From positions 181,269,956 through 181,333,955 of the forward strand of contig CP136063.1 in assembly GCA_032622095.1 (NCBI GenBank): a stretch of 64,000 nt of DNA, given 5' to 3'. The position numbers were made by a program, and so were the translations under genes. The notes under the pieces are model-generated. The model saw nothing but the letters and a program-made list of their open reading frames with translations, did no database searches and was not told the DNA's origin. Positions 11,965-24,869 of the stretch are shown piece after piece. Source of the DNA: Siphonodentalium dalli (taxonomy: Eukaryota > Mollusca > Scaphopoda > Gadilida > Siphonodentaliidae). Every line of letters starts with the position of its first letter. The first letter of the stretch is position 1.

Positions 11965-12180
11965 TAAGGGAGCTAGTTAGCGGAGTTTTTGGCCTTTTTC
12001 GACATATAAATTATAATCATACATCCTGGGATGCATGTTTTGACTTTTGTCCGAGTCTGTATTCCGTCATTTTCCAGTAAATTGTTTAAAACTTGGCATG
12101 GATGTCAACCATTTGAACCAGCATGGGAACATGCACACATTCGATTTTGAGTTTTGGTGTTATTTTCATTTTGGCAGAGT
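11965..12180 (+). repeat. Single Pearl-like unit
   Basis: One unit with CCTTTTTCGACATATAAAT, TTGTCCGAGTCTGTATTCCG, AAAACTTGGCATGGATGTC and CATGGGAACATGCACAC, homologous to the units at 4.7 and 9.8 kb. The 90-codon frame beginning at 12047 runs through this repeat and is not considered a gene. Confidence 0.5.
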
Positions 12181-12734
12181 TATTGACATAGAAATATTGA
12201 AACAGGTAGATATACTACTAGTAGACCAAAAAAAGACGTTTCTGACTGATTGTGCAACTTTTGTACCAAACAAACTGAAGACGGAATACACTTTTTATAC
12301 TATTGTCCTATGTATTTAAAGACTTGAGAAGAAAATATGACATATTTCAACTGGGAGAAAATATTAACAACCCCAAGATGCTGCTGAACCCAAAAACCTT
12401 CTCTGCAACAAAGCAAATATGTAATTTCATCAAAGACGCCCTAGATATACGTAACTCAAACATATCCTCGAATTAATCTATACTAAATTAATGAATAGCG
12501 ATAATTTCAGTTTGGATTATTTTATCTGAACCACAGCTGGTACTAGTATGTGTGTTTCCCAGCTAAAACTACATGTCAAGTTCGAACGAATATAGGTTCT
12601 GTCCAATTATTTTCACATGAGTTACGGCCATTTTTCTACATAAAATTTGACCGCATTTTGGCATTGAAATTAGGGGTATATCAGATATTCTTTGTAAGCT
12701 CAAATTATTGTTCATTTATTTACAGGCATGATTA

Positions 12735-14021
12735 GGCCTAAAAAAAAAAAGAGGTTTGTTTCCGTTAACCCGACCGACCCTATTTTAAACCCCCGACCCT
12801 AAACTTTTTATTGCCATTTTAATTTTTTTTTTTTAAATTTAGGTCCCAATGGCCAATTCATATCATAACAAGATGCAAAACATTTATATATATCGACAAA
12901 AGAAATTTAAGTTTACAAAAAGATTTAAGTTTAACAGTTGGAATCATACTGTAAAGTATGTTTGGCTTTATCTAGCTTTCATCTGTGAAAACTTCAAATA
13001 GTTTCAGTTCAGGTTTGTTATGATTCAGCCTTCAGACTTCAGTATTTCAATCAAATACAGTACATGAACATTAACAATTTGATCGAATCAACCTGGTTAT
13101 CAGGTGTGATCTCATAATACCAAATGAAAAATTAACATAGAGATTAGTACTATAAATAGTAATTACTAACTTAATAGACATTGTTTCTGTACGTACTACA
13201 TGTAGTATATTATGTATGTGTCTCACATGAATTTTATAAAATAGCCTATTATATGAATTAGAGTGATAATGGTAAGTCTCATTTCAAGCAGGATAAGCAT
13301 AATCCATTGAACCAAAAGATATCTGACAATAACTTGTAAGCATTTCCAATCCATACATATATAAACATTTCCAAAGTTATGCTTGAGAAACTTGATCAAA
13401 TTGACCTCTCAGTAAAATTCAAAATACTGACTCAAAGTGCCCTAGATTAGCTCTAAATGCAATGTTTTTCAAAAATTTCCAGGGGGAGAACCCCCACCAT
13501 CAGCAGGGAGTCACCCCTCCCAAACCTTCCTCCGCTCAGGCCTTCAGCCTGCTTCAGGTTATCCCTTTGGCATATCATTGCCCAAAAACAGGTGTCCCGA
13601 AAAAATACCTAGATCCTTCACTGAATGCGGAAGAGAAGGTGGGGTTGTGAAGCCATCATTAAGAGATCGGTACAAGACGGTCACTCCAATATGTGACAGT
13701 GCAGTGGTGCTGGACTGATTCCAGTTGTCGCCAGACCATATGGGAAATATTAGGATTATCAAAGACTATATTAGTATATATAGACTACCGGGGTAGTATA
13801 TATGTAAATATTGAAGCATATGCAAGATTGAATTGGAGTTTCTAGTTCCTCTGTCATTTGGGTTACCCTGATTGGGGCTAAGAAGTGCATAGTTTGGGTT
13901 ATTGACAAGTATTATACAGTTATTTTTTTTAAGATACTGAAAAAAAAAAAGTTAAGCCTACCTACCTACCCTAATTTTTTTCAGCTCGTTAGCGGAAACA
14001 AATGTATTTTTTTTTCAGGCC
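12735..14021. mobile_element. Harbinger-like MITE, copy 1
   Basis: GGCCTAAAAAAAAAAGAGG at the left and the complementary ...TTTTTTTCAGGCC at the right are flanked by TTA (12732-12734 and 14022-14024), as for PIF/Harbinger TWA targets. Subterminal sequence includes GTTTGTTTCCGTTAACCCG on one side and CGTTAGCGGAAACAAATG on the other, so the inverted repeat is about 35 bp and interrupted. There is no transposase. The family shares its ends with 33736-35410, which lies in the opposite orientation. Confidence 0.7.
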
Positions 14022-14034
14022 TTAGGATCACCTC

Positions 14035-14790
14035 TAGATGAGAGCTATCGAATTGAACAATTTTTTATTAAAAACATGGTTGCCGGCAGCCATCTTGTAT
14101 TTTACTCCGCTTTGCATGACTAAATCCTTTGGGACACCCAACAGATCACACCCCTCATCCAATCATCACCAAACTTTATATGCATCTTCAGGGTGACCTC
14201 CAGGTGGGAGCCATAGATTTTTTTTTTCCGAAATTCATTGAAAAACATGGCAGCCAGGGCCCAGCGGCGATCTTGGATTTTACTCTTTGCAATTTGCATG
14301 ACTTAATCCTTCAGCACAATCTACAGGCCACATCTCTCATCTGATCATCTCCTACTTCATAAGGCTCTTCAGGGTGACCTCTAGTCTAGTTGGGAGTCAG
14401 CTAATTTTCCGAATTTCGTTGAAAAACATGGTCGCAAGTGGCTATCTTGGATTTTACTCTGTTCATGTCTAAAATCCTTTGGCACATCCTTCATCGTACA
14501 TCCCTCAACCAAACTTCATATGGTTCTTTGGTGTGACCTCTAGATTGAATCTGACCAATGCTTTGTTATAAGAACATGGGTGCCTGGAGCCATCTTTGAT
14601 TTCAAAATTTTAATCCATTGGCACACCCTGCAGCCCACATTTAGTGGTGATATTAATTTCATTTACACAATACAATCCATTTTACTGACACTTTATCATT
14701 CTATGACTGCTCAGCATAAAATTATTAACGCCTCCCCAAGACGCAAGTTGAGCTTCAGTGTCATTGACACTTTCGTTTTCAATTAAAACA
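14035..14790 (+). repeat. Four divergent tandem units of ~160-185 bp
   Basis: Each unit contains GACCTCYAGNTGGGAG, AAAAACATGG, GCCATCTTGGATTTTACTC, GCATGACTAAATCCTTTGGCACA and CATCACCAAACTTCATATG. A unique tail follows, CATTTACACAATACAATCCA to GCCTCCCCAAG and GTCATTGACACTTTCGTTTTC. A second locus with the same units and tail spans 48240-48797 plus 49759-50205. Confidence 0.7.
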
Positions 14791-14925
14791 TCTTCTGAAA
14801 CAGGTCCCCAAATATGCCAGATGCAAAAAAACGCATACATTCCTGCAATTTGTTTTACTACACCCCCACCCAGTTTTATTGGCATCTTTTGGCATTGAAT
14901 CTTTTCCAAATACAGCCTCATTATG

Positions 14926-15757
14926 CAGGGTTTCCACTATACCGGCAGGGGGTCCCCTTGACGGCCCCGTTCCCCTCGCCAATTTTTCCCCTCCTGCCAT
15001 ACCCCAGGACATACTGCATGTCTTTTAAGATAAAGATGTTTAAAACTTCTGAATTTTGTTGGAATAGTACTAAGGAATTTTAAAAGGTGAATTTATTTTA
15101 TATCTTGTGAGTGTACACACTCTAAACGCGTTGTAATACAGACAATTGAAACAGGAAGTGATCGGAACTGTCATCGCTAGAAGCTATGCCTTTGAGGCTG
15201 GTTAGTTACGTTGCGGTTAGTACCCGGTTATGTTATGCAAAAGAGCAGTATTTTAGTCGTACCTGTCATGTTTTATACCGCAAAATATACTGTTCACTTT
15301 GTAATAGAGCGAGAGAGAAATGTGGGAGTAGCCGCACCGGGCATCAAGGCATCTTACCACTGCCTTCAATATTTACACTGCAGCTGCTAAAATATATTCC
15401 GATACGTTTATATGCATCCGTAATATCTGCTGGGTCTTCCACAGTGAGTCTTTTAACATTAACGACCACGTTTAACTCGGGATCCAAATTAATGGTGTTC
15501 TGTACTTTGTAAATTAATTTATATCTAATAAATTTACTAGTTTTAAAGTTACAGGTAGTGGGTACATGTATAAGGTTTGATAGCTTGGCACTTTGGCAGA
15601 AATGGAACAAAACAATCTGCCATTTCTACTCTCACACGATTCTATTGGCCGATATAACGGAAGTATAGTTCAACCAGTGCTAAAACAGGCTACTTTTACC
15701 TGAATTTTTCCCCTTGACGGCTACCGGCCCCATTCCCCTACCCAGTGTTGCTTTCCC
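14926..15757. mobile_element. Probable hAT-type non-autonomous element
   Basis: The left end CAGGGTTTCCACTATACCGG is followed by CCCCTTGACGGCCCCGTTCCCC. Near the right end CCCCTTGACGGCTACCGGCCCCATTCCCC recurs, ending AGTGTTGCTTTCCC. The CAGGGTTTCC end matches the right end of the hAT pseudogene element near 39192. A minus-strand frame of 88 codons (15344-15610) has no recognised domain. The right boundary is uncertain. Confidence 0.4.
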
Positions 15758-15770
15758 TATTTATATAGTA

Positions 15771-15900
15771 GGGTAACGCACATTCATCGCGAAGCGATGA
15801 CCGACGCCATAGGCGTCGCAGGGGTGAGCCCGAGAGGGGGTGTCCCCCTCTCGAAGGTGGGGGGGGTCCGGGGGTATACTCCCCCGTGAAAATTTTGAGA
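15771..15900. repeat. GC-rich block of consecutive hairpins
   Basis: Four adjacent small palindromes sit in an otherwise AT-rich background: CATCGCGAAGCGATG, GACGCCATAGGCGTC, CGAGAGGGGGTGTCCCCCTC and GGGGGTATACTCCCCC. It is probably a terminus of an uncharacterised DNA element. Confidence 0.45.
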
Positions 15901-16099
15901 TTATGCTGCTAAAACGTAGCATTCTGAGTGATTTCCTGCTTTCAATTCAGGAATCGTATCAAGGTATATATTTAATAGGCTGATAAAGTGGCAATTTGGG
16001 TCTGAAATAGAAAACTTCCCAATTTATATTTTTGTTTGAAAGACACACGCAGTTATTGCTATATATTGGCGATGGTTGGGGAAAGTGACATATCTATTA

Positions 16100-17123
16100 G
16101 GCCAAAGCGAAAAATAGGTGTGTTTCCACTCCCATCCATAAAAAAAACAGGGGCGGGGGGGTGGCTTTTGCCTTCTGTTTTTTTTTCGCGGGGAAATTCA
16201 AATATCATATTTGTGCTATCTTTCTAATAATTATGTCATTTATGAACTTATTGTGAAGGCTAACAATGTATGTACTGAATTTCAGTGCCTTGTATTTAAT
16301 CTACATGTGCAAATTGTACATATACTAGTTTCAATATTTACAACAGTGTAGAATAACTTTCCACATAATTGGGCGTCAAGGCCTTTGGGGTGATTCTTTT
16401 CATAGACTTGAAAAAAGGTGTTGCAGTGGGGAACCTTTGTCATTTTGTTTCTGCCTTGCGCCATGTGTATGCATTTAAAAAACTTAAGTGCCAACACGCT
16501 GCTGGCACTTGTTTGGGACGACATGTTGACACTATTTCCCGGATGTTGGCAAAATTGTTTTAGATCTTCCGGTAAATATACACTCCGGCTTCCGTTCGGT
16601 AAATTACCGTAGGCCTATATCATCCGGTTGTTACAGTCCGTTCTTTTCAGACACCGTTGGAAGTTTTGGGACAGATGTATTCTTTGCGATTGCGTTCGCG
16701 TAAATATTGTGTAGCATTATTTTGCCGGTATATTTGGGCATGTCATTAGTTGACATACATTAATAATGCGGTCATAAACTCATCACCCTAATGCCGCCAT
16801 GGAGCTTCATTTTACAGTGTGTCTGAAAACCACGTGCGCGTTTGTTTTTGTTTACAATCTGTTGCTATATCGGTCACAACACGGAATTTTATTGTCAGTG
16901 GGTCGATTTAATAACCAAATAAGGAGACAATTTTAGTATGCTTGTTTATGTGAGAGGTCTATATATAACAATATAAATAGTGTAGTATTAATTCACGTGG
17001 AAATAGTAAATACATCGTATTTTATTTTTCGGGATTTGGAAAATAAATAAAGTGAGTTTCGTCGGGGGGTTTTGAGGTGGGGCGGGCGGGGGAGTGGAAA
17101 CATGCCTATTTTTCGCTTTGGCC
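16100..17123. mobile_element. Harbinger-like MITE with GGCCAAAGCGAAAAATAGG ends
   Basis: The left end GGCCAAAGCGAAAAATAGG is matched at the right by CCTATTTTTCGCTTTGGCC, with near-identity continuing into GTTTCCACTCCC. It is flanked by TTA at 16097-16099 and 17124-17126. Its 1024-bp interior has no transposase; short frames there are unremarkable. Confidence 0.75.
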
Positions 17124-17527
17124 TTAGCACATACACACAGCGTGAACGATTAAATAAATTATCAGTTTTCTCAACCATCGTAAAAATAGTGCAATAAAAA
17201 TTAGTGCTGGGCAGTATGACGATATATCGGGTATACCCAGTTTAAATTTGATATCGTCAATAATATCGTTAATCCGCCTGACATAATTTGTTTGAAAATT
17301 TGAAATGGAAATGTTCAAATGAAGTCATTGAAAGTCGAAAGCTTTCGGCCCGTCGCCAAATAAATGGTAAAAAATTAGGCCCTGTCAAGTTAGTTTCCTT
17401 TCTATAGAATTATTATAAGTATTACTGGGGTGGGGTCAAATCTTGTTCCAGGAATCTGTGTTGAAATTAGAATATTAGATCAGTCAACTCACCAGTCAGT
17501 CGGTCAGTTAAAAATACTGTGTTAATT

Positions 17528-18010
17528 TTAAAATATCGGCATTACCAATTCCCGATGCAGGAATGATAACTCTAAATTCACATAACGAAGTGACAACGTA
17601 AAAGTGGCTTTGTGTGGCAATGCCTGCTTGTGTAACTTAATAGTTAATACTGCACGAAGCAACATGGAAATTGCAATCACACCACGACATACTAAAACTG
17701 TTTTACAGTGATCTCGAGGTTTATAAAAACTATGTAAGTTAATTGACAAAGCTTGGAGATTGAGATCCGCTCTGAAGTACATGCAGGAAATGTATAAATC
17801 TTCACTGAAGTCTTCACTCTTTCCGTTCTTCCTCCCTGACAGTCCCTGTTGTGATCTAAATAAGTCACTCTTCTCGTACATTAGTACTTTGTATATGTCT
17901 TCGCACGCACATTGTTGTTGGAGCAACCCAAAATCTGCTTCACATCTTCAATCTTCCCTTTTATCAAGGAACTTGTGAGAAAATTGATGCTCCATACTAC
18001 AAGCCAGTTT
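17528..18010 (-). repeat. Repeat with 132-codon open frame; partner at 63.5 kb
   Basis: The minus strand reads an uninterrupted 132 codons (17528-17926) containing MLLRAVLTIKLHKQALPHKA. A decayed plus-strand copy at 63490-63870 conserves much of the same frame (MLLRAVLTIKLRKHALPHNA) but has stops and deletions. I do not recognise the protein. It has no signal peptide or known domain by eye. It could be a repeat that happens to be open, or a remnant of an element-borne gene. Confidence 0.4.
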
Positions 18011-18334
18011 GGCAATCTGTGCGAATGGATGGCCGCAGTTGGGATATATTTTGTGAAATTGTGACACGCGTTATCACATTTTATTACACACTTAGCGGAG
18101 ATTTATCAAGATTTCTCGGTGAATTAAAAGTAATAATGTCACAGCTGTGAAATTGTGAATAACGTCCCAGTGAGCGCACGCGGCAGCTTGTCGGGGACTA
18201 ATTTGTCACATATTATATTTAGAATTAGGCATTCAATTAGCGCATTTAAATCATGAAAAGTGTGTAAAACTGTAAATAAACAGAATAATTTATTGGCTTC
18301 CATAATTACGTGACATAAATGGTGAATTCCATGT

Positions 18335-18745
18335 GTGACTGATGGGACAAACCATAAATTTAGTTTTTTCTATAACTGATCATGCCCATCTATATGTAGA
18401 TTAAAGATAACTAAATTATGCTCAAAAGAAGGTGAATCAAGTCTCTTAACAATATTACTTAAGTAGGTACCATTTTTAAAATGACTAATTCTGTAGCCAT
18501 ATATGTCAATTTTTTTCTGCGTGACTGATGGGACATGTTTTGGACAAGGTTTTTGGGTACCTCGACGCAAACTGATGGTATTATCCAAAACATTGGATTT
18601 CAGTAATATCATCAATGTAAATGAAACATCATAATATTTTTCTAACAGAAAAATCAAGTCTTGGTGGTGCATTCATTCTGAAACTGAAATGCTATGAAGA
18701 AATCCACGTGACTGATGGGACAGTACTTTTGTGACTGATGGGACA
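18335..18745 (+). repeat. Spaced exact 15-mers GTGACTGATGGGACA (4 copies)
   Basis: Exact copies start at 18335, 18521, 18708 and 18731, all on the plus strand, with spacings 186, 187 and 23. The sequence between copies is not visibly conserved. Two further copies are at 33671 and 35516. Confidence 0.8.
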
Positions 18746-19164
18746 CCACTGAAATCTAAACTTTTATATATGTTTGTGGAAGGGCGCTTTATTCCATTTC
18801 ATCTCTGGGGTGAAAAAATAATTTTTATGGAAGTATACAAGCACATCAATACTTGTTGTGATTGCTGGATGTGATTGGATATATAGGACAAGGACAAATC
18901 TCACATAAGAACCCCACTTAACCCTTTATCTGCTATACGCGGCATAAGTCGCGCTAACGTCATGACGTACGTAATGCTAATCGCGACATTTGTCGTCCCA
19001 ACAATGGTCTATAACGGCATTCCGTTTGGTGGTCTATACTGGTATCTTGAAGTGTTATACAGGGTTGCTATACGCTGTTTTATTGCAAGAGGATCATTCA
19101 TTGGTCAATAGAATGCAAGGGAGATAATTCAATACCGATTAGACCAATCAGAATCTGTTTAAAG

Positions 19165-19837
19165 GGATCCGGGCCCACTCGCCCCAGGGCCAGCTCGCCC
19201 CAGGCCGTTTTTCACATTCTGGATATTAAAGTTTCTCTTATTCTCTGAGTTCATCTCACTATCTCTGGAGTTTGGGAAACCATTAGAAGCCTTTAGTATA
19301 TCCCCATTCATATGATATCCTATCAAAACAATAGAAGCAGGTTGTTTACACAGTAACCAATCGACTAATCACACTTCACAGGATGAGATGGCTTCAGTGT
19401 GATAGATAATCACTTTCATATGCCGATCACATACCGTATATAAGCAGTGCAATATTTATCTGACATCATAACCACAAATATGTTCCGTTGTATCTGCGAC
19501 TATATACAACGGCTCGACTCAAGTCATTTTCGATCGAGGAATGGAGTATATTCCGACATGACGTTCGGACAAATAATGATCTCGAATGTTTGTATATTTA
19601 ATTCAACATTCCAAATTCAATGATACACATCTTGGGTCTCAGTTGACCGATTTGGGTATCACTTTGTATGGTATCACTTGACTGTAAGTCAGAGAAAGCA
19701 AGCAAAACAACCCCAAAACGACAACTTAAATAAGACATTATCCCTTGGGGCGAGCTGGCCCGGGGCGAGCTGGCTCGGGGCGAGCTGGCCCAGGTCGACT
19801 GGGGCGAGCTGGCCCTGGGGCGAGTGGGCCCGTTTCC
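19165..19837. mobile_element. hAT-like MITE with GGGGCGAGCTGGCCC arrays, copy 1
   Basis: The ends GGATCCGGGCCCACTCGCC and (reverse-complemented) GGAAACGGGCCCACTCGCC are flanked by the 8-bp duplication GTTTAAAG (19157-19164 and 19838-19845). The right subterminal region has five phrases of the GGGGCGAGCTGGCCC type and the left has two in inverse orientation. A second copy, with its own 8-bp duplication, is at 52072-52811. Confidence 0.8.
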
Positions 19838-19845
19838 GTTTAAAG

Positions 19846-20615
19846 TGACACAACAATCTTCACCAATATACCCCCATTGACTGAAGCAATGATAAGGCGG
19901 AATCCCGCAGATATCTATTTTTAGCCACAATTCCATCCGCACGATCCGATTGGTCGGCGACCTTTCGTCACCAATTTGATACGATTGTTTTTACGACTTG
20001 GACTTTGGAATAATAAATCACTCTCATTCTCAAGACGAAGTAAATTAATTAAAACCTAGTTAGAACGTATATTTGAATTAGATTATCCTAGTTTTAACTC
20101 GGTGTATGGTGCGTTGAGTGTTGGGTCGTCACATATGAATTCAACGATTATTGCCTGGAAAACTGGTTTCGAATAAGTTCGTGTGTTGTTGACATTGTAA
20201 TTGAATATTGTCAACAGCGGGAATTCTCAGCCTGATGACCAAGGAGCCGAGTGACTCGGGTCTCAATGGGACCTGTTGGAGAACCAATCGTTCAAACACG
20301 CAGATTTAAAAAAAACAGTGTGGGTAGATAGCGTCAGACAAATGTACATGTAGCAAGTGCAATTTGACACTGAAATGTACTAATATGCATGTATGGCTTT
20401 GGATTGGACTGGCTGCATTATGCCTACACTGACTACATACAGACCCTGCAGATTCAAATTCAACAAGTCTCAACAGTGACCCGTATAGTATTAAAATGAC
20501 TAATTTCAAAATGTGTGGCCCAATATTAGATATATTTTTTTGTTGGGGGAAGTGTAGATCATGCCATGAATGATCTCTACTCTGGGTAATATGATTATGA
20601 GAGGCCACATTCACA
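19846..20615. other. Non-coding interior of the piggyBac candidate
   Basis: No gene, RNA or repeat is supported. The 102-codon minus-strand frame at 20306-20614 has no recognisable features. Confidence 0.4.
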
Positions 20616-20795
20616 TTGAATTGCGCTTAAGTGCAATTGAATGCGCTTAAGCAAAATTTATTGCACTTAAGGGCAAACGATTGTGCATAAGTGCGATAAA
20701 ATATTGTGCTTAAGTACAAATAGGGCATTCATGCTTAAGCATTATGAGTTGCACTTAAGCATGATTAATTGCGCTCAAGTGCAATTAATTGTAAC
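20616..20795. repeat. CTTAAG-centred palindrome array 1
   Basis: About nine imperfect palindromes of the type AATTGCGCTTAAGTGCAATT occur head to head at a period near 20-28 nt. Substitutions mostly keep CTTAAG or the AATT edges. Confidence 0.7.
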
Positions 20796-23000
20796 TACTA
20801 TCTAGCCTACCCATACAATATTAATTGTCATAACCTGGAGTATCGCCTAGCATCACAAGAAGAGCATGTGCTAATTTTAACCTTTTTAAATAAGCCTAGT
20901 ACAGTTACCTCTAACTGTATGTGTGCAACATTCAAAGATAATCCATAATGTCATATAATTATCAGCATCCCTTATATCCAAAAAATGGATGTCTCCTCTT
21001 AGTATGTTTTAATATATTTTTTTTAAAGAATTTTTGCACAGATTTGGGCCATAGCTATGGTCATATAGCAATAATGTGGTGTCACTGTATGAGGGTTTAC
21101 TTATTTACTTAAATCGTGTGAAAAACCCTAAATATTGTCATATTATCAGCATCCCTGTCCCAAAAATATGTGTTTCATTCTGGGAGCTTTGGTGTCTCAC
21201 TCCTCGAGCTCTGGGAGTTTTATTAAATCAGCGTCTCTTGTAGTATGTCCATGTCATAAACTGTAGCGCGAATATGGTGTCACTGAGGACCTGCTTCCCT
21301 CATATGGTGCACATGTATACCGGTATATACTCGAAAATCAAAGTTGCACCAACTAATACAGAAGTCAATGCTATCACGAATTGCCTGAACTAAAACAGAA
21401 GGTAATGCTATCGCGAGTCTACCATATCAATAAAGAACTTAGACTTGCTCCCTACCCATCCAAACTAATGAAAACAAGAGGTGATATGTCAGTAAGAACT
21501 ATAAGGTTGAGTTATGGATAAACCTATTTATTCACCAGGGGTGTTTTATATAATAGTTACATATAACCATGAAATGCGCTTAAGATTAGCCAATTGATTG
21601 CGCACAGCAAGATTGATTGCGCTTAAGCACAAATAATTATGTTTTCAAGAACAAATTACTATGCTTAAGCGCAATCGACTGCACTTAAGATCAATGATTG
21701 CGCTTAAGAACAATGATAAGTTCAAGTAATTCTGCTTAAGTGTAATTATTTGTGCTTAAGTGCAATTAATTGCGCTCAAGTGCAATTAATTGCGCTTAAT
21801 CACACTTCATTACTAAATGGCAATTTGGCCTCCCAGAGGCTAATGCCCGTAGAAATCATATTGTACCAATGAAAAACCTGGGAACTTTTTGAGGTTTTGA
21901 TAGGGAACCTTATAAAGCTGAAAAAATAACACGGGAATATATTTCTTTGTTAATACCTGTCGCTTAACAGTTTATTCATAAGTAGGCGAAAGTGCCAGCT
22001 CGAGATGACATTATTTAACAGACTTGACGGGTGAGTTTGCTATGCGCACTTACAATCATGGAATTTCCCCCATACTTTGAAGTTGATTATCGAGGAACAA
22101 TTATAAACAAATAAATATGTTCCCTGCCTTGTTTTTTCAATGTTATAAAGTTCCCTATCAAAACATAAAAAAGTTCCCAAGTTTTGTACTGATGGAATAA
22201 GATCTCTACAGGCGATAAGCAGAGTAAAGATTCATGGCATGATCTAGGGGAGGGGGTTTCTTCAATTTCAACTAGATAGCTCCAGGCTGTTGACCCAACA
22301 TTCAACAATAATTTAAACAAGGACTAAATCATGCCAGAAGCTGGGGTTTGTCCCACAAAATTATTCATGATTGCCAATTACTCAATTAATAAATTCAATT
22401 GCAAGTCTATCACAGCTAGTGACAGTCAATTGTGATATTCAGTTATTAACAGACTTTTTAATTATATTAAATTTAATTCATTAGTGAAAATTCATACATG
22501 TGTTATTGTGTTAAGTACCTTATTAATAAATCATTTAAAATAAGTCTTCTTAAATATATCTCTTCATGATATTGATGATGTCCCTCCCTCCCATGGCGGA
22601 CCCCAGACTCCTATTCTGAATACTAATAACAAATAGGTGATTTTTCTGTGTACCAGCAGGTACCAGATAAGAAAATATGGATAGTGACAATGGAGTGAAA
22701 TCTCCTGGAACTGTATGATATATCTCACTGAGAATAATTGTCATTGAGCATCAAATTGATTATTTTTTGTCAAAATGACATATTTTGATATAATTCAGTC
22801 TCATACTTCTTGATGAGCTGGAGTTATGGACAATACTTCAGCAGCAAAAATGTAATTATTTTCATATTTATAACAGTGTGAAATAACCATGGCTTCTATC
22901 CTATATTTTTTGTATCCGGTACTCATGATTCACCTCTGTTATTCATGATTTATGGCAGGTGCTAGTACATGTATACCATCAGTAGTCAGAGTAATCAAAA
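20796..23000. repeat. Non-coding with CTTAAG-centred palindrome array 2 (21573-21808)
   Basis: 21573-21808 repeats the GCGCTTAAG / TGCAATTAATTGCGC palindromes about ten times, like the 20.6-kb array. The rest (20796-21572 and 21809-23000) is AT-rich, with no gene recognised. Confidence 0.55.
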
Positions 23001-23003
23001 CTA

Positions 23004-23113
23004 CAGTAATGCCCTAATTAGTCGACTCCAATACCACAGCAGAATTATGGGTAACTTTTCCGGATTTAGTCGGAAATATGGCTTGTTGCCATTCATCGGA
23101 AATCTCTCCCATA
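23004..23113. mobile_element. TA/CAGT MITE, copy B (left half only)
   Basis: Starts CAGTAATGCCCTAATTAGTCGACTCC after TA and reaches the central ATGGCTTGTTGCCATTCATCGGAAA. The complementary right half is missing. Confidence 0.6.
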
Positions 23114-23199
23114 TAATAATGAAGTGGCAGTGTCTCAGAAACAGAACATTAATTTGATTTGGCCTTACTAAACTCAGCAGAACCACCACCATCATAGTA

Positions 23200-23377
23200 C
23201 AGTAATGCCCTAAATAATTGACTCCTTAACCACAGCAGAATTATGGGTAACTTTTGAGCATTTAGTCGAAAATATGGCTTTCCGATGAATGGCAACAAGC
23301 CATATTTCCAACTAAATCCTGAAAAGTTACCCATAATGCTGCTGTGGTTAAGCAGTCGATTAATTAGGGCATTACTG
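23200..23377. mobile_element. TA/CAGT MITE, copy C
   Basis: Full-length copy from CAGTAATGCCCTAAATAATTG to ...TTAATTAGGGCATTACTG, TA on both sides. The central ATGGCTTTCCGATGAATGG is rearranged relative to copy A. Confidence 0.75.
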
Positions 23378-23465
23378 TATGGGGTTCATTTATGAGACAA
23401 AATACCAAACCTGGAGGGTCGGAACTAAAACTAAAACAAAAAATGTCTATTTGGAATAAAATCAA

Positions 23466-24866
23466 TTAACCCTTTCATTATGGGAGCAGCATTCACCCTT
23501 CCATGATTGGAGCATTGGAAATATTGCGAAAAAACCATGTGCTAATGCATTCTCTTATATATGGTAGTTTCCAGTAGGGATCCTAGAATATGTAAGAGAA
23601 TACATTACATGTACATTGGCCTAACAATATTTACCTTGACCTTGTAAGCCAGTGCATTCTCTTATATATGTGAGGCTACCTAGTATGGTATCTGCAAATA
23701 TAAGGGAATGCACTGGCACATGATTCATTGCTCCACCAGCGCAGTTCCCATCAAGAAATGGTTATATTATATATTCGAGTCTCCCAAGTCCTTCCAACTG
23801 CATGTTTTGTAGATTTTATTTTCCTGCTTTACAGAAGAAATTTAATCATTTACAAATTTCCAGGATTCACTAAAGATGGATTATCTCTTCCTCTAACATG
23901 TGTTGTATAGTTTACTGGTTATAAAATTATAAAAATAAGCCGGAGATACCATTAAAATACTGGAAATTGATTGTATACTATTATAATACTAATTGATAGA
24001 AGTGTTTCCAGGCAAGGGTCTTCGATTCATATTTATTATGTTATACACAGGAAACTATAAAATAATTGTTACAGAAAGAGATAATTATTAATCCATCTGT
24101 TAGAGTAAGGATTTTTCAAGTTGTGTGTTTTCAAGAATGGGAGTGTATCACACTGAGCCAAATTCAATATATGATGGTCAGATATTTCAAAAACTAGAAA
24201 TTTTTTGTACAGCCTTTTCATTGTTTTAGTAATTTTCTGACTACAATGTAGATTGTGTACAAAACATGATTTCTTTATTAGTCTATGATGAAGACAAAAC
24301 TATTTTTGAACAAATTGTGTGTTAGACTTACAAACTGAAGGGATTTCCAAACACCTTGCGATGCTATATTTTTACAATTTAAAGTGTTCTAAGAGGAAAG
24401 TTCAAATAATTTTGCACATTTCATGACTGGAGCTTCCTGAAATTTTGCAAAAACACTATACCAATGCATTCTCTTATATATGCCAGTCTCCCATTGGCAG
24501 ACTCACATATTTAAGAGAATTCATTGACCTAACAACATTTATCTTGACTATGCAAGCCAGTGCATTCTTTTATATATACAAGGTGCCATATGGGAGACCA
24601 TTATTTATGATTAATCCTTCCATAACTGGAGCTTCATGAATTTTTTTGAAAACCTGTGCCAATGCATTCTCTTATATATGCGAGTCTCCCATAGGATGCC
24701 TTGCATATATAAGAGAATGCATTAAGCTAACAATACTTGTATTGAACTTCTAAGCCAGTGCACTCTCTACTGATTGTTTTTTTCTATTTATGCCCCAACA
24801 TTTGTTAAACAGACAAAAATACAAAAAAATGTCATTTTTGGAAAAGTATCATGACTGAAGGATTAA
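23466..24866. mobile_element. Cluster of TTAA-bounded units with the TCTCTTATATATG hairpin
   Basis: Starts TTAACCCTTTCATTATGGGAG and ends ...GAAGGATTAA. A sub-element at 24615-24862 is bounded by TTAA at both sides with TCCTTC ends. Hairpin modules with ATTCTCTTATATATG...TATATAAGAGAAT occur near 23545, 23652, 24461, 24556 (half) and 24657. They are diverged relatives of the 69-bp hairpin at 27554. Non-coding; exact nesting is unresolved. Confidence 0.55.
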
Positions 24867-24869
24867 TCT

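Noticed and set aside
12047-12319. 90-codon frame
   Set aside because: Runs through a Pearl-like repeat unit and AT-rich sequence; no family resemblance.
18335-18745. CRISPR array
   Set aside because: Repeats are only 15 nt with ~187-bp spacing, few copies, and the genome is eukaryotic with introns.
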